Source: Nectonema munidae (lineage: Eukaryota; Nematomorpha; Nectonematoida; Nectonematidae). From it: 64,000 nucleotides of DNA. Made by a program: the position numbers and the translations under genes. Positions 52,969 to 64,000 of the stretch are shown one piece after another. Each line of letters starts with the position of its first letter. The first letter of the stretch is position 1. The stretch is from the NCBI GenBank assembly GCA_030549495.1, contig JAUIRK010000982.1:62001-126000 (forward strand). Direction: 5' to 3'. The notes under the pieces are model-generated. The model saw only the letters and a program-made list of their open reading frames with translations, had not been told where the DNA came from and ran no database searches.

Positions 52969-54815
52969 AAAATAGCACCTTTAGGTGTGACAAAACACAA
53001 ATACAATCATTGAAATAATATTTCTATAAAAATAATTTAAGGGTATGATCAGAAAGAAGTGGCAGCATGCTCTTTAGAGAGAAGAACAGGCAAAAAAAGT
53101 TTGATGGAACTGCACACCTTTTGATTGGGTAAAAAATAAAATACACGGAATACATTGTTGTGGCAAATAAAAATAAATTTCATATATAAAAAAAATGTAA
53201 AAATATGTATACAACTTTTTATCATGATGACACGTATGTATAATAATTTGCTTTGTGTTTATCACAAGAAGCTTCACTTTGCATCTGGTGTATGAGAGAA
53301 CAGGATGCAATTATTGACATCTTTTTTAGGAGTAACGTGTGTTGAAGAGGAAGAACGTGAAGTGGGGTAGTGATAGGAGGAAGTATTGAATCCTTAAAAA
53401 AACAAAGTATACTGTATTCGTTAGTTTAACTTGTTTTAATGAACACAAGCCTAAAACGATCAGTATCAATACATTCCAATTAATCCGGGTTGAATTTATT
53501 CGACCAGGAATTTCGATCTTTTCTATTGTGAAAATTTGGGATTTAAAATTTTTGGTTTTCTATTTTTTTATTTGTGTCCTAAATTTATTTTCAAACAATT
53601 TGCTTTTACTAACTGAATACATGAAGAAAATATAACACGCCCTCTTGTTTTTTCATGTTTGTAATCTAGCTTGGTAACATTTCGTTGCTAAAAAATTTTA
53701 CATTTATAAATTCTAAATTTAAGCGCAAAGTGTCTCATAGAGAGTAATCAATCCACCTAACCAATTACTTTGATATGAACAAGGCCTGTTGACAATTGGT
53801 AAGAGGAAAGACAGAAAAATCTTTTAGCTCCCTGTTTTTTATTATAAAATTGATATTTTGTTCAGACCCAATGAAAATACACAATGTAGTATAGTATAAA
53901 ATTTTTATATTATATGTAAATCCACGATATTTATTGCATATATCTTTGACGTTTGTTGAGAATCTGCTATATGATATCTGCAATAAATGCCTGAGCAAGG
54001 ATGTAGTGTTGTAGTGCCGCTCATATGATTGAGTATCGATCTTGAGGAACTGCCGAGCGCTGAAAAGTCCTTGTCTAGCTGTTGCTGAATAAGTCTGGGC
54101 TGGTTTTATAATCACTCTTTTGAGTGTCAATATTCTCTGTTGCATATGGTGCTCTCGGGAAGATCATTTCTTTCTGTCTCAGTTTTTTCGCTTCTTGATA
54201 GCTGTGCTGATATTTACGTGTTCTGTTGCTTTTCAGTGTCAATTAACACTAGATAAGCCACCAAGACTTACACCCTCGCAAGACCAAGCATGGCTTTTTA
54301 CTCCACGCTATTTTTCAATGATGAAATTCGTGTAGAAAAATATATCTGACCCCATCAAAAAACAACATGTAAATTTTTTTCTTAGTTTCATTCAAATTAT
54401 TTGAAAATAAAAAACATCATCATATGTGTTGTTTTTGAAATTTTGGTCGTTTTGTTACTTCGTGGTGAATTTGTAGATGGCGTTAATTTTGATATTTTGA
54501 TCGAAATTCCAATTAACAGAAGCTTATACACTCAATGGTATGTTTTTCAATAAAAATAATAAATATTATGAACTATAATAATAAACTCTTTGTATTTTTT
54601 TAAATTTATACATTTTTTGAAATTTTATGAAAATCTGTGAACGAACCATTTGCAATACTCAACAAGTATCATCGACGTCAACTTTGAGGAAAAATAAAAG
54701 GATTAACTCCAAACGGAAATCAGGGTCGAGTTTTAGTGAAATTATAATTGAAAAATGTTGACAAAAGAACGAGGACGGGTAAGGAACTAACAAAATTAGG
54801 TTGGCGACAATTCTG
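52969..54815. other. AT-rich spacer
   Basis: Mostly empty. A 126-codon minus-strand frame at 53765-54145 (RQGLFSARQFLKIDTQSYER) and the plus strand at 54120-54335 give frames that I could not assign to any family. Confidence 0.35.
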
Positions 54816-54819
54816 AACG

Positions 54820-56570
54820 ATCTTTTATATAATGCTATAAATCTTAAAAAAAAGTTCATTTACAATTTGAACAAATGTAATAGGTATGTTTTTTACATAT
54901 ATGTTTTTGCACGCATCACACTTTCTCGTACCTCTGGTTCTAGATTGCTTCGAATCCAAATAACAAAATCCTCTACTACTCTGTGTTTCGCTAGGCAACT
55001 CTTGATCCTCGAATCCATAAAAATTCAGTAAACTGCGAATACGAAAAGGGGTGTCCACGCTGTTTGCCCGCAGTAGCATTGACCTTTGGCAGAGCTCTAA
55101 AGAAAGATCTCATGAAAAATTTTCTACCCCCTTTTTTCGTACTGAAATTTTTCTGGGCAATTATGTTTTACTATTATCCAGCTATTGTGCACGGCTATAC
55201 CTAAGTAATTAGTAAAAATAGCCATTGTCCACCTTCTTGAAGATCTATAAGTAGAATATATCCTGAGCATTTGGTTGGTTTTATATACTCCTCCCTTGAA
55301 TTGGTTATACAAAATAATTGTCTCGGGGTTACCTTTATCACCAACTAATTCAATCTCAGTCAAATGTTGGCTAGACATAACATACACTACTTTAAAATTT
55401 CGCTGTACATGTTTCGGAGGAATGTAAGCAGTAAGTGAACAGTAATTTGTATATAAAAATTTTGATTCAGTTTCAACAAGGCCTAGTTGTTGTAAGTTTT
55501 TAGGTCTGAAAATATGTGGTATGAAAACGCGGTTTGACCTGACTGTCCCGCATATTGTAATGCCCCTGGAAGTTGCCCATACACATAAATCATGTGAAGT
55601 AAAAAATCTGTCCGTAATAACTCCACATCCTAAAGGTATATTAGAATCAGTAACTAACCTTTTGACAATGTTAGTACCCCCAAAATAGCTTTTATCACTT
55701 AACCCAGAAATATAAATTTGTTTTCAGTATGTAAAGAGACCTAGCATCTGTACAGTATCAACAAAAAAATTTTTAAGTTTTTTTAAGGATATACCTTAAT
55801 TCCGCTTCGACAAGGCTTAGAAGGATTATAAATTTTGATTCTACAATTACCTCTAAATTTGACAAGTTGTTCATCAATTGTCACATAATCTTTGAGGAAA
55901 GAAAAAATGTGAGCAATTAGAATAAAAAAAGTCGTGCATATATCTTATAGCAGATATTTTGTCATTTTTATCAAAACAAATGAAAGAGTGGATAAGCATA
56001 AACATGTTTCGTCTCATAGAAGCTCTGAGAAAAGGTTCGCCATTCTTTTCATTGAACAAGTATTTCATATTGATATATTGGTTTTTTGATTGTCCCATAT
56101 GTATTAAACACCCAAAATATGCCATGAGATCAGAAAGTTGAAACTTTTCAAAAGTAGAACGCAAAAATTCATATTTAGAAGATTCCAGACTAAAAATTTA
56201 GTTGCATAGCAAAAAATAATATAAAAACAACAAAACTTACGAAAAGTTGTGACGCATTTTCTCTTTAGTGCAGTTGAAAAATGCAAAAAAACTTCTATGG
56301 TAAAAAACAGTTCAAAAATTTCAAGAGAACCACTGAGATGAAGCACTGCTTGCAGGACCAGGTGGACATTGATATACATTTTTAATATTTTGGTTGAGAG
56401 GACGGCCCTGTTTTGATCTAGAAGAATCCCAAAAATACTCAGTATTATCTGGTATTATGAGTGAACCGCAAAGTAAATCTTCTTCAGAAGCAGATGTTGA
56501 ATCCGTTTCAGAAAATGAGGTACTTGTGATCTCACTAGAAGAAGAAGAAGAACCCAGAGAACTCATGGAA
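54820..56570 (-). mobile_element. piggyBac-like element (copy 4), ends not found
   Basis: A minus-strand relic of the same serine-rich piggyBac subfamily as copies 1 and 2. I could not find convincing TTAACCC termini, so these limits are those of the coding relic. The LINE begins about 260 bases to the right. Confidence 0.75.
54825..56566 (-). pseudogene. piggyBac transposase relic (copy 4)
   Basis: The N-terminus at 56566 is serine-rich, then GSLIIPDNTEYFWDS and NIKNVYQCPPGP. The core (56164 downward) reads FEKFQLSDLMAYFGCLIHMG, EPFLRASMRRNMFMLIHSF and DKISAIRYMHDFF. The first catalytic aspartate is in TIDEQLVKFRGNCRIKIYNP and the second in GCGVITDRFFTSHDLCVWA. Then come [54 protein letters not shown] and RIRSLLNFYGFE, ending in a cysteine finger remnant (TRKCDACKN). 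The GGVD block reads KGGVYKT, so the third aspartate is replaced by tyrosine. It has several breaks and is inactive. Confidence 0.83.
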
Positions 56571-56829
56571 AAAAGTAAGTTTGAAAAACAAACTTTGATT
56601 GGAAGGAAAATCTGAATGGAGAAAGAAGTTAATTTTTATTCCAAAGGAAGTTCAAGTGAAATAAATCAATATAAGAAAAACTATCTTTTTCACAATAGAA
56701 AGAAGTTTCAGATTTTCATTGATAAAAATCGAAAGTAATGTGATGGCAGTTATTCATCGACAATAATCTGCGCACGTTGTTTATCACACTTTATGTAATA
56801 AAATCAATAAACCACTATATATATATATT

Positions 56830-59740
56830 TTTTTATATTTCTCCATTTGCTGCGAGCTATCAAATAACCAAGAAAAGTATACAGTAGATCTGTAATTTTA
56901 TTTACAATTTTGATAATATATAGACCTCCAAGTTTCAACATAGATTTTTTTATAGATGAGTTTACTCTATGAATCAAACTAATTTTTTCAATAAAAAGGT
57001 TTTTATTGTTGGAGATTTCAATATAAATATGGATATTAAAATTATTCATCATTCCAGTATTTTCTTAAATCTTATGCATGAGTTTGGTTTCCACCTAAAT
57101 ATTTCCGGTCATACTCGAATACAAAAAACCAGTTCTACACTTATCGATAATATTTTTACTAATTTCAGTTTTGTGGATTCATTTTCTGGCAACATTTTAA
57201 TTGATGTTTCGGATCATTTACCCAACTTTATTTTCTACAAAATTTTTTTTTATTTGACTGACAATTTAAAGTCTGATAGCGATATTATATGCAGAAACAT
57301 GTCTTCAAAAAATTATTTTATGTTTTATAATTGTATGTTGAATGAAGATTGGTATATAGATATTAATTTGAATGCTAATGAGTACTGTAAAGTATTGATT
57401 GATAAAATATCTTATATCTATTAAAAATGTTTTCCTTTTATGAAAATGAAGCCCAAAGTTAAAAATGAATGGTTCACACCAGAATTAAGATTACTTAGAA
57501 AGTATAAAAACAAAGTTTATAAATCTTTCTTGAAATATCGAAACCTTTCTAAATGGAATGAGTTTAAACGAATACGAAATAGGTATAATAAGCTAGTAAA
57601 AGAAAGTAGAGAAAAGTTTTACTATAATAAGTTCACTAGCTCAAAATTTGATATGAAGAGTACCTGGAAACTTATTAATGAAGTTTTAGATAAGAAAGCA
57701 ATCAATCACTGTCATTTTGATTCGGATGAAATTAATGACTATTTTACAAATACTCAATTAATCACAAATGAAGCCTACTTTGACTCAATCCCAGTACTTG
57801 ATAATACTTTTTATTTTGATATTTTGATTACTGCAAATACATTTAACGCATCTACTTCATCAGGATGGGATGGTCTTTCTAACAAATTGGGTAAAAATAT
57901 TGTATTATTTGTTTTGAATAACCTTTACCAATTATTCAACAAAATTATAAAGGATGAATATATCCCTGATTATTTTTAAATTTCTAAGGTTATTCCTATA
58001 TTTAAATCTGGTAACACTGAAAGTATTGAAAACTATAGGCCCATTAGTATTTTACCTTTTTTTAGTAAAATTTTCGAAAAAATTGCGTTTAATAGAATGA
58101 TAAATTTTATTAACTTACATGAAATTTTGAATGAAGGTCAGTTTGGGTTTCGGTCAGGTGTTTCAACTGATATAGCAGTCTCTTTTGTAGTAAACTATAT
58201 TTTGGAATCTTTTGATAGTAATTTAGATGCCTGTGGTATTTTCATTGACTTTTCTAAAGCTTTCGATAGAATAGATCGTAAAATTTTGTTATATAAATTA
58301 AGCTGCTATGGATTCAGGGGTAAGTTTTTAAATATCTTGAGTAGTTATTTGTCTAATAGAAAGTAATTTTGTACAATTAATGGAAATAGTTCTAGAATTT
58401 TAGATACATTCATAGGGGTTCCTCAAGGGTCTATTTTGAGTCCTCTTTTGTTTATTTTATATATCAATGACATTTTTAAACTACAAAATAATAATTTTAA
58501 CTTATGTTTATATGCAGATGATTGTGTAATTCTACACAAAAGCAAAAATCTATTCAATGATATCGATATTTTAAATATATTTTTGAATTCTTTCGCTAAT
58601 TGGTCATATAATAATAGTTTACGCATTAATTTTCATAAAAGTGAACATATAGTTTTTACGAGGAAAAAAAATCAGTGTTTCTTCCACTACAGATCTGTGG
58701 TAACTTATTAACCCAATCTTCATATTATAAATATTTAGGTGTATTTCTTGATTCCAAATTGAATTTCAACATACAGTATGACAAAGTAATTAAGAATGTA
58801 TCTATCGCTTTAGGTCTTATGTTTAAAATTCGTTATTTTTTGAACCTTCAAACTAGGATTATTTTGTATTATTCTATATTTCATTCTAAAATTTTATATT
58901 GTAACTTTATTTGGTGTTTATGTAGTATTTCAAAATTTAACATTTTACAAAATAAACAAAGACGTGCCTTTAAATTTATTGATTATAAAAACCATAATAG
59001 TGTTGTGTTTAATCATAACATACTTACTCTAGGAGAAATTAGTAAGTTTCAATTAGGTATTTTTGTTTATAAAGTAATTAATAGTAAAAATATTTTCAAT
59101 ATTTATTATATAAAAAATAATCATTTTTATCAATATAATTTACGCTCAAAGAATAATTTACGTAATAGACGTTATAAATATACTTCTTTTAACAAACATT
59201 TTTTTAAAAAATCTATTGCCGTATGGAACTCCATTCCTTTACATATTAGGTATTTAAGAAATATTAAAAGCTTCAAAAAAAAAATATAAACTACACATGT
59301 TTCGTTAGTTCTTTTCCTTCTTATGCTGATTTCATTTGAAACATTTTTTTTTAATATTTTTGGATTTTCTTTTGCTTCCTCTTCTTTGTATTTTTTTTTT
59401 AGAATCTCGCCGCTTTTTTTTTTTCTTCATATATCCACTCATCAACTCTTCTACATCCAGATATGCTTCCTTTGCTTGAAGAATGGAATTTAACTATCAA
59501 ATGATGTTTTATGACTGTGTGTATCTAACTTGGAATTATTCTGTTTTATTTTATTTTTCATTTTGTTTACCTATGGGTTATTTTGAATCTATCATCCTTT
59601 CATGCTTCTTATTTCAACTCATTTATACTTCTCCGCTGAACGGATGAGGGATTTTTTTCCCATGTGAACACATAAACGAAAGTTTAGTTCACTTCATTTT
59701 CAAACATGAATAAAGTCTTATCTTATCAAAAAAAAAAGAT
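56830..59740 (+). mobile_element. LINE (CR1/Jockey-like), 5'-truncated, with 3' end
   Basis: Coding homology begins near 56830 inside the endonuclease domain. It continues through reverse transcriptase to the protein C-terminus at 59289. A pyrimidine-rich 3' UTR of about 450 bases follows and ends AATAAAGTCTTATCTTATC with a short A run near 59740. The microsatellite-like TCTTA tail suits CR1/Jockey-type LINEs. It starts right beside the piggyBac relic. No target-site duplication was identified. Confidence 0.85.
56913..59289 (+). pseudogene. LINE endonuclease-reverse transcriptase ORF, broken
   Basis: The endonuclease end carries IIYRPPS, VFIVGDFNIN, TLIDNIFTN and VSDHLPNF. The linker holds WFTPELRLLRKYKNKVY. 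Reverse transcriptase blocks follow in order: KVIPIFKSGN, ENYRPISILPFFSKIFEKI, NEGQFGFRSGVST, ACGIFIDFSKAFDRIDR, GVPQGSILSPLLFILYINDI, LCLYADDCVIL (YADD catalytic motif), NSLRINFHKSE and YKYLGVFLDSKLNF. The C-terminal QNKQRRAFKFID and AVWNSIPLHIR follow. In-frame stops lie at 57422-57424, 57977-57979 and 58364-58366. Frameshifts lie near 56960 and near 58670 in an A run. All catalytic motifs of the polymerase survive, so loss is fairly recent, but the 5' part of the endonuclease is missing. Confidence 0.87.
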
Positions 59741-60690
59741 ATCACGCCATATGATCTCTTTACTTTTTTATTGTTACTATGATGGCTCAATACACCATTC
59801 ATGCACAGATCACAAAGGCTAGCTTATAAATAACAGGTTTCCTTCATAACGTTGTCTGTATCTGGCAAATGATTGACTTTTATGATTGATTGTTATTGTG
59901 TAATTGATAAATCTTTGTATACGACCATATAGAAAAAGCATGATACATGGCAATTTATACTCACACATCAGCAAATTTTTTAGTTTCAAAGTTTTTGTGA
60001 GAGTAATCCAGGGAATGAAGAAAAAACCAGTTATATACAGTTAAAATATCATTTCAACTTGTGGATTAACGCCATTCAAAAATTAAAATTAATATCATTA
60101 GTCAAAAATTAAACGCTCTTAACATCAATTATCTTTCTCTAATTTAATTTAGGCTCATTTAAATAACATTCATGCTGTTTTTCTTTTGCTATGTAAAAAA
60201 AGAGATAAAACAATCAAGTGGAGTTTTTCTCCAAATCCTAGGGACGACATTTAGGGATGGAGTCAAATTCCAGGGGTAGATTGTTCCTAACCTAGCATGC
60301 CTTAAATTATGTATATCTTTCTTAACCCTATAACATGTATCAAATATTATTTATTAATAATATATAAGATATTGCATGCCTTCAAACGCTTCTATTTTTG
60401 TAGCATATACCTTTTATAATCATATTCTTTTATTTAGGAACAAGATACATTCCATCGTGCCGGTTTTTTACCCTGGTTTTCTTCCTCCGAATAATTCAAA
60501 GGTTTTTACAGTTAGGTAGTGCTCTAGCGACGCGATTCTACGTGGTTAGTAATCAAGCTATCACTAGACAATAAGTTTGTTTCCCAAATTGGGAGCGTTC
60601 GCGTTAGGATTCTATCGTTCTCTCAGTTGTATTTATATATTGTCACATAAATTCTTGTAAAATACTATATATAATAGAGCTATTCTTTTG
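59741..60690. other. Spacer, nothing recognised
   Basis: AT-rich. A GC-richer patch near 60520-60625 includes the hairpin GTTTCCCAAATTGGGAGC. No coding signal. Confidence 0.35.
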
Positions 60691-60699
60691 TAACAAGGG

Positions 60700-60880
60700 C
60701 CGATTGGTGTTTAGTGGGATGGAAAGTCCAGTTAGACTTGGACTCAGCATTCCGGGCGGGCCACGATATCCGAAAGGATGGGTGCGAACGCCACAAACAA
60801 CTTAATTAATTAATTAATTAATTTTCTCCAACTACTGGACCTTCGTGTAAGTTTAATATACCCGGTCTTGCGAAGGCTTT
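60700..60880 (+). ncRNA. Candidate structured RNA or SINE-like block
   Basis: A GC-rich island in AT-rich DNA. Hairpin 1: GGGATG (60716-60721) pairs with CATTCC (60748-60753), and inside it AGTCCA (60725-60730) pairs with TGGACT (60739-60744) across a symmetric GAA/CAG internal loop. Hairpin 2: GGCG (60755-60758) pairs with CGCC (60789-60792), enclosing ATCC-GAAA-GGAT (60768-60779), a GNRA-type tetraloop. After an (ATTA)n tract, CCTTCG near 60840 pairs with CGAAGG near 60875. An A-box-like TGGTGTTTAGTGGG precedes hairpin 1, and GGATGGGTG recalls the 5S rRNA internal promoter. Class unknown. The orientation is assumed from these boxes. Confidence 0.35.
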
Positions 60881-62571
60881 TTTAGTTAGAAATAGATGTT
60901 TCGAGGCGAAATATTTTTTCATAAAATTCGGAAATCAAGATAATTCAATTTTCTTACTTTTTGATGGTCGATGTGAGATTAAAAAAGTCTGCAAAACCAA
61001 TAGCTTTAAATGTGTATTACATTAAACGTAAACATATTCAATTAATATTCATTTTTAAAATTCTTTGATTTTGTTCTTGTTAACTCTTGTTCGACTTCAT
61101 AGTGTTAAATCCTTGTATCATAAAAATACGATTGGATGATTGATCTGTCGGATTAACAAATTATAAGGTGTGAAAACATTTGTTTTAATGAAGAGTGTAT
61201 CGGCGTCGCAGTGTGAATGCCAGAATAGCAGGTAAGAAAAACATTGAGAAAATTATTTCGAGTGAATCTTATATCGGATAGTGGGGTTTATGAATCAAAT
61301 ACAAGTCTTTTCATAAGGTCTTCAGAAGACAGACATATTTGAACTTTGAACACCAAATACTGAACGGCTAAACAAAGAATTTTGTTCTCCAAAGATTTAC
61401 AAAAGAGAACTTTTTAGAGCCATGGCATAAATCCTTCACTTGCTTAGAGTATAGCATATCTCTGAATAATGTTTTTTGTTACCTTTTCAGGTGTTACAGC
61501 ACCATAACATCCAAATCCGAAACGGCATTTGTAATCAATAACATATCAGATGTGTATTCAATAACTAGTGAAAAAGCCTTATTACATGCGATAAAGAATG
61601 ATCACTGTTTATCCATGTCCTAATGGGAAAGTCTCAAACAAAAAATTCCTATCCTGTTCTATTCATTCAATTTTAGAACCTGTTTTTCGGTCTATTTTCG
61701 TTTTTGATATATTTGAAATGTAATATTGCTCTAGTAAATAGGTTGAATTCATCAGTCTATCTAATATATCTATAAACTTTACTTTCTGGGAAATGCATGA
61801 TGAGTTTATGAAAAGTTGTAAATCTCAAGAATTTATTTTAGCCCAAAGCGTTATTCAGGTGATTAGAGAAAAAATAAAAGAGGGAATAAACTCAATCCTA
61901 ATAGATGAGTGTAAAAATAATAGCGGAGATGGAGAACCATCAGCAAGAATGATTTTGTTCTCTTGTTGAGCTAGAAGATAGTGATGCGTTCACAATTAAA
62001 AACAAAATAATTTGACTTGATAAATCGCTGCAGTATTCCGCAGTTATGGCGGGAGTGAATATACAAGCGTTCAAGTGTAATGTCGCGTTAAAATGGTGGT
62101 GTGTTCACTGGCCAAAATTTTGTTATAATGAATTTTAAAAATTATAAAAAAAGTTTATACTTATTCATTTGAACACTGTTCTAATATAAAAAAGCATGCA
62201 AGCTAAATATTTTATAATAATATTTGTAATGCCGAAAAAGGAACAAGAGAAACAAATGATGAATTGAACAAAAAATTATTTCCAACTGAAGGTGACTCAA
62301 TAATTGATAAATTAATTGAAATTTACAAATTATAAATGACAAAAAATTAGGAGATACAATTCCAAAACTTAGAAGATAATAGCAAGGCAATTGTAGGCAT
62401 GCATCTGAGAACTTACTAACCATCTTATGACAAAAATGAAATTGCTCTGTTAACCCATTAGTGAGGAATGCCTCTATTTTGAAAAAAAAGCAAAAAACAA
62501 GTTTGTTTGGTATTGAAAAAATTGTCCAAATTTTCTGGATCAAACAAAAAAAAATATATAAAATTGCTTAC
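60881..62571. other. Spacer / probable intron
   Basis: AT-rich. A plus-strand stretch near 61790-61965 (FWEMHDEFMKSCKS, IREKIKEGINSILIDEC) is open for about 55 codons without a recognised family. Near 62453, TTAACCCATTAGTGAGGAAT resembles one end of the TTAA MITE family; its other end is not clear. Confidence 0.35.
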
Positions 62572-62725
62572 CATTAACGTTTGCTTGCTTAGAGGGTGTG
62601 AGAGTGGAGTTTAGCGAAGAGATGGACTGACAAGTTGATAAAAATTGAACACTTCCAGTAGAACCGACATTCAAACTATTCAGAGAGGGGTGGTTTGAGG
62701 AAGAATTCATGTTTTCGTTGACAAA
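62572..62725 (-). CDS. Internal exon of an unidentified host gene
   Basis: It is bounded by acceptor GGTTTTCAG|TTTGTC and donor GTTAATG|GTAAGC, both near consensus. Of the three minus-strand frames only one is open across all 154 bases. It encodes 51 residues rich in S and N (NENMNSSSNHPSLNSLN, CQSISSLNSTLTPSKQANVN), phase 0 at entry and phase 1 at exit. Such low-complexity S/N/T segments are common in transcription factors and signalling proteins, but I do not recognise the gene. The neighbouring exons should lie beyond 62726 and below 62571. Confidence 0.5.
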
Positions 62726-64000
62726 CTGAAAACCATGCCTTAAAATGAATATGTTGCATTAAAAGTTTATTCTTACACGATGACTACATTGCACATACAC
62801 TAAATTCCTTCTATAAGCCCATTCTGCAAAGCATTGCGTTAAATCAAATTTTGAAATACTTATGACAAGGTAAGAGTCGTTAAAATACTATGTGTATACA
62901 ATTAAAAGTGTAACCAGTCATAATCTTTATTTAAATAGTTGAGCACTTTTGACAAGCCAGAGCTGAATTATATTTTGAGAAGTGATAAAATAAGGGGTTT
63001 GAAGTAAACTTTAAAATTTATATTTTTAACGATATCAGGAATTTATTTCAAAAAAAACTAAACAAAAGCTAATAACAGATTATGAATAAATATTATTAAA
63101 CAGCCGTTACTTGAGTATCTAGAACCCTTACATTTTTCATTCCAAAATACAATTTGAACATAAATCTTGCGTTCATCATGCTCAAACTGGCAGGCAAAAA
63201 TTGATAAAAGCTACTAAATGCTTCAGAAGAATATAGTGCGGGAAAAATTATTGTAATAAAATTGAATTCGTAGCGAATTCCAGTAACTTCGTTTTTTTGA
63301 GTACGTAATTTTGAAACGAAACGTATCAAAATTCCCAACTGAAGGCGACTTTCGGGAATACACTCTCACCTTTAATTAGAGACGCAACGCTAGTGTTGAG
63401 AACGTATGTCAGACCAAAACGCATTTGTGCTGTTGCTTTAACAACAAAAAAGAAGCAAAAAATAAGCTTTTCGCGAAATAATACGACAATTAAAATTTAC
63501 AGAAATATTTGAACAAAATGAGAGTTTCATTTTACTCAACCTCTTCAGATCTAGAAATCGGTGAATACTAAAAAAAAGATCAATGCTGATTAAACAAAAA
63601 TAAGTGAATTAAGTCAATACAGATGCCAATCTAATCGCTATAACACTATTCTGCCTCTAAATATATTCATATTAATATTGTCTTGAGGCCCAACGCTATC
63701 TGAAGCATTAAAAAAAAAATCAAATTTCGAGAAAATGAAAAAAGGTTACGTGGATTCCAACCCTCCATTATCAATAGTCTTCTGCTTGGAATGTGAGGGT
63801 GTGACGTCACAAGCAGTACTCGTTTCCAATTCTGTTTGTGAGCGTTTGAAGCCTCCACCCCTAACATCACAAGCTTCATCTTCCAGAACCTTTGAGTGAC
63901 ACTTCTTACGGTTCTTATTAAAACTTTAAAAAAAATTTCAAGCTTAGCGAACAATCAAATGCACAGGGATAATCGGAGGTTTAAAATTAAAGTTCCTACT
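62726..64000. other. Right-edge region with two weaker exon candidates
   Basis: Candidate 63338-63132 (minus): acceptor CTTCAG|TTGGGA, donor AAAAAT|GTAAGG, 69 codons, phase 0 at both ends, so it would join in phase to the exon at 62725. Its peptide is hydrophobic and its acceptor lacks a pyrimidine tract. Candidate 63913-63750 (minus): acceptor TAATAAG|AACCG, donor TCCAC|GTAACC, 54 codons (NRKKCHSKVLEDEACDVRGG ...). Its DNA contains a TGACGTCA palindrome and internal similarity, so it may instead be a repeat. Nothing else was recognised here. Confidence 0.3.

Noticed and set aside
53765-54145. A 126-codon minus-strand frame as a gene
   Set aside because: Composition follows the AT-rich background in its second half. 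No family, splice sites or promoter could be supported.
60700-60800. A hammerhead ribozyme
   Set aside because: The CUGAUGA core is missing. The hairpins alone do not meet the motif.
1-64000. CRISPR arrays, operons, prophage or bacterial features
   Set aside because: Repeats here are transposon ends, SINEs and a minisatellite. Genes have introns and no ribosome-binding-site or operon pattern exists.

Overview
The window looks like a piece of an arthropod nuclear genome. It is strongly AT-rich, its genes are split by introns, its intergenic DNA is sparse, and it is dense in decayed eukaryotic transposons. A crustacean such as a caligid copepod is plausible, but that is inference from overall character and not from a diagnostic gene. 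Nothing points to a bacterium or a virus.

Host genes. (1) At the left edge, on the minus strand, a long open frame runs off the window (1-1279). It encodes a signal peptide, one complete six-cysteine EGF module and two galactose-binding-like (fucolectin/F5-8C style) regions. (2) The central gene is ARGLU1 on the minus strand. Six coding exons between 34683 and 7199 join with matching phases into a 248-residue protein that carries the family core [16 protein letters not shown] and the C-terminal tail [11 protein letters not shown]. About 27 kb of intron separates roughly 0.75 kb of coding sequence. (3) On the minus strand at 44791-45278 lies the first coding exon of a small secreted, lysine/acidic-rich, cysteine-containing protein. 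(4) At the right edge a well-bounded 154-base exon (62572-62725, minus) belongs to a gene I do not recognise. Two weaker candidate exons lie beside it.

Mobile DNA. The ARGLU1 introns and their flanks hold hAT elements of at least three kinds. One is 2.37 kb with a perfect 8-bp target duplication and only four coding breaks. Also present are a pogo/Tigger remnant, three piggyBac copies from two families, a Mutator-like fold-back MITE, a TTAA-flanked MITE family and several tRNA-derived SINE copies. Nesting is readable at base level. A Mutator-like MITE sits inside a piggyBac, which sits inside a hAT transposase gene. Elsewhere a second piggyBac splits a TTAA MITE whose far end abuts a third piggyBac. 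The third piggyBac has the same terminal motif as the MITE and is probably its parent. Right of ARGLU1 lie a LINE fragment, a 42-bp minisatellite, two tandem copies of an unclassified element family, another hAT, a fourth piggyBac and a 5'-truncated LINE with intact-looking reverse transcriptase motifs.

Other structure. A 22-bp perfect GC-rich inverted repeat with Helitron-like CTAG ends (1959-2100) and a compact GC-rich block that folds into three hairpins (60700-60880) are the least explained signals. I found no convincing novel gene system. The value of the window lies in the ARGLU1 gene model, the secreted protein at the left edge and the stratified transposon insertions.
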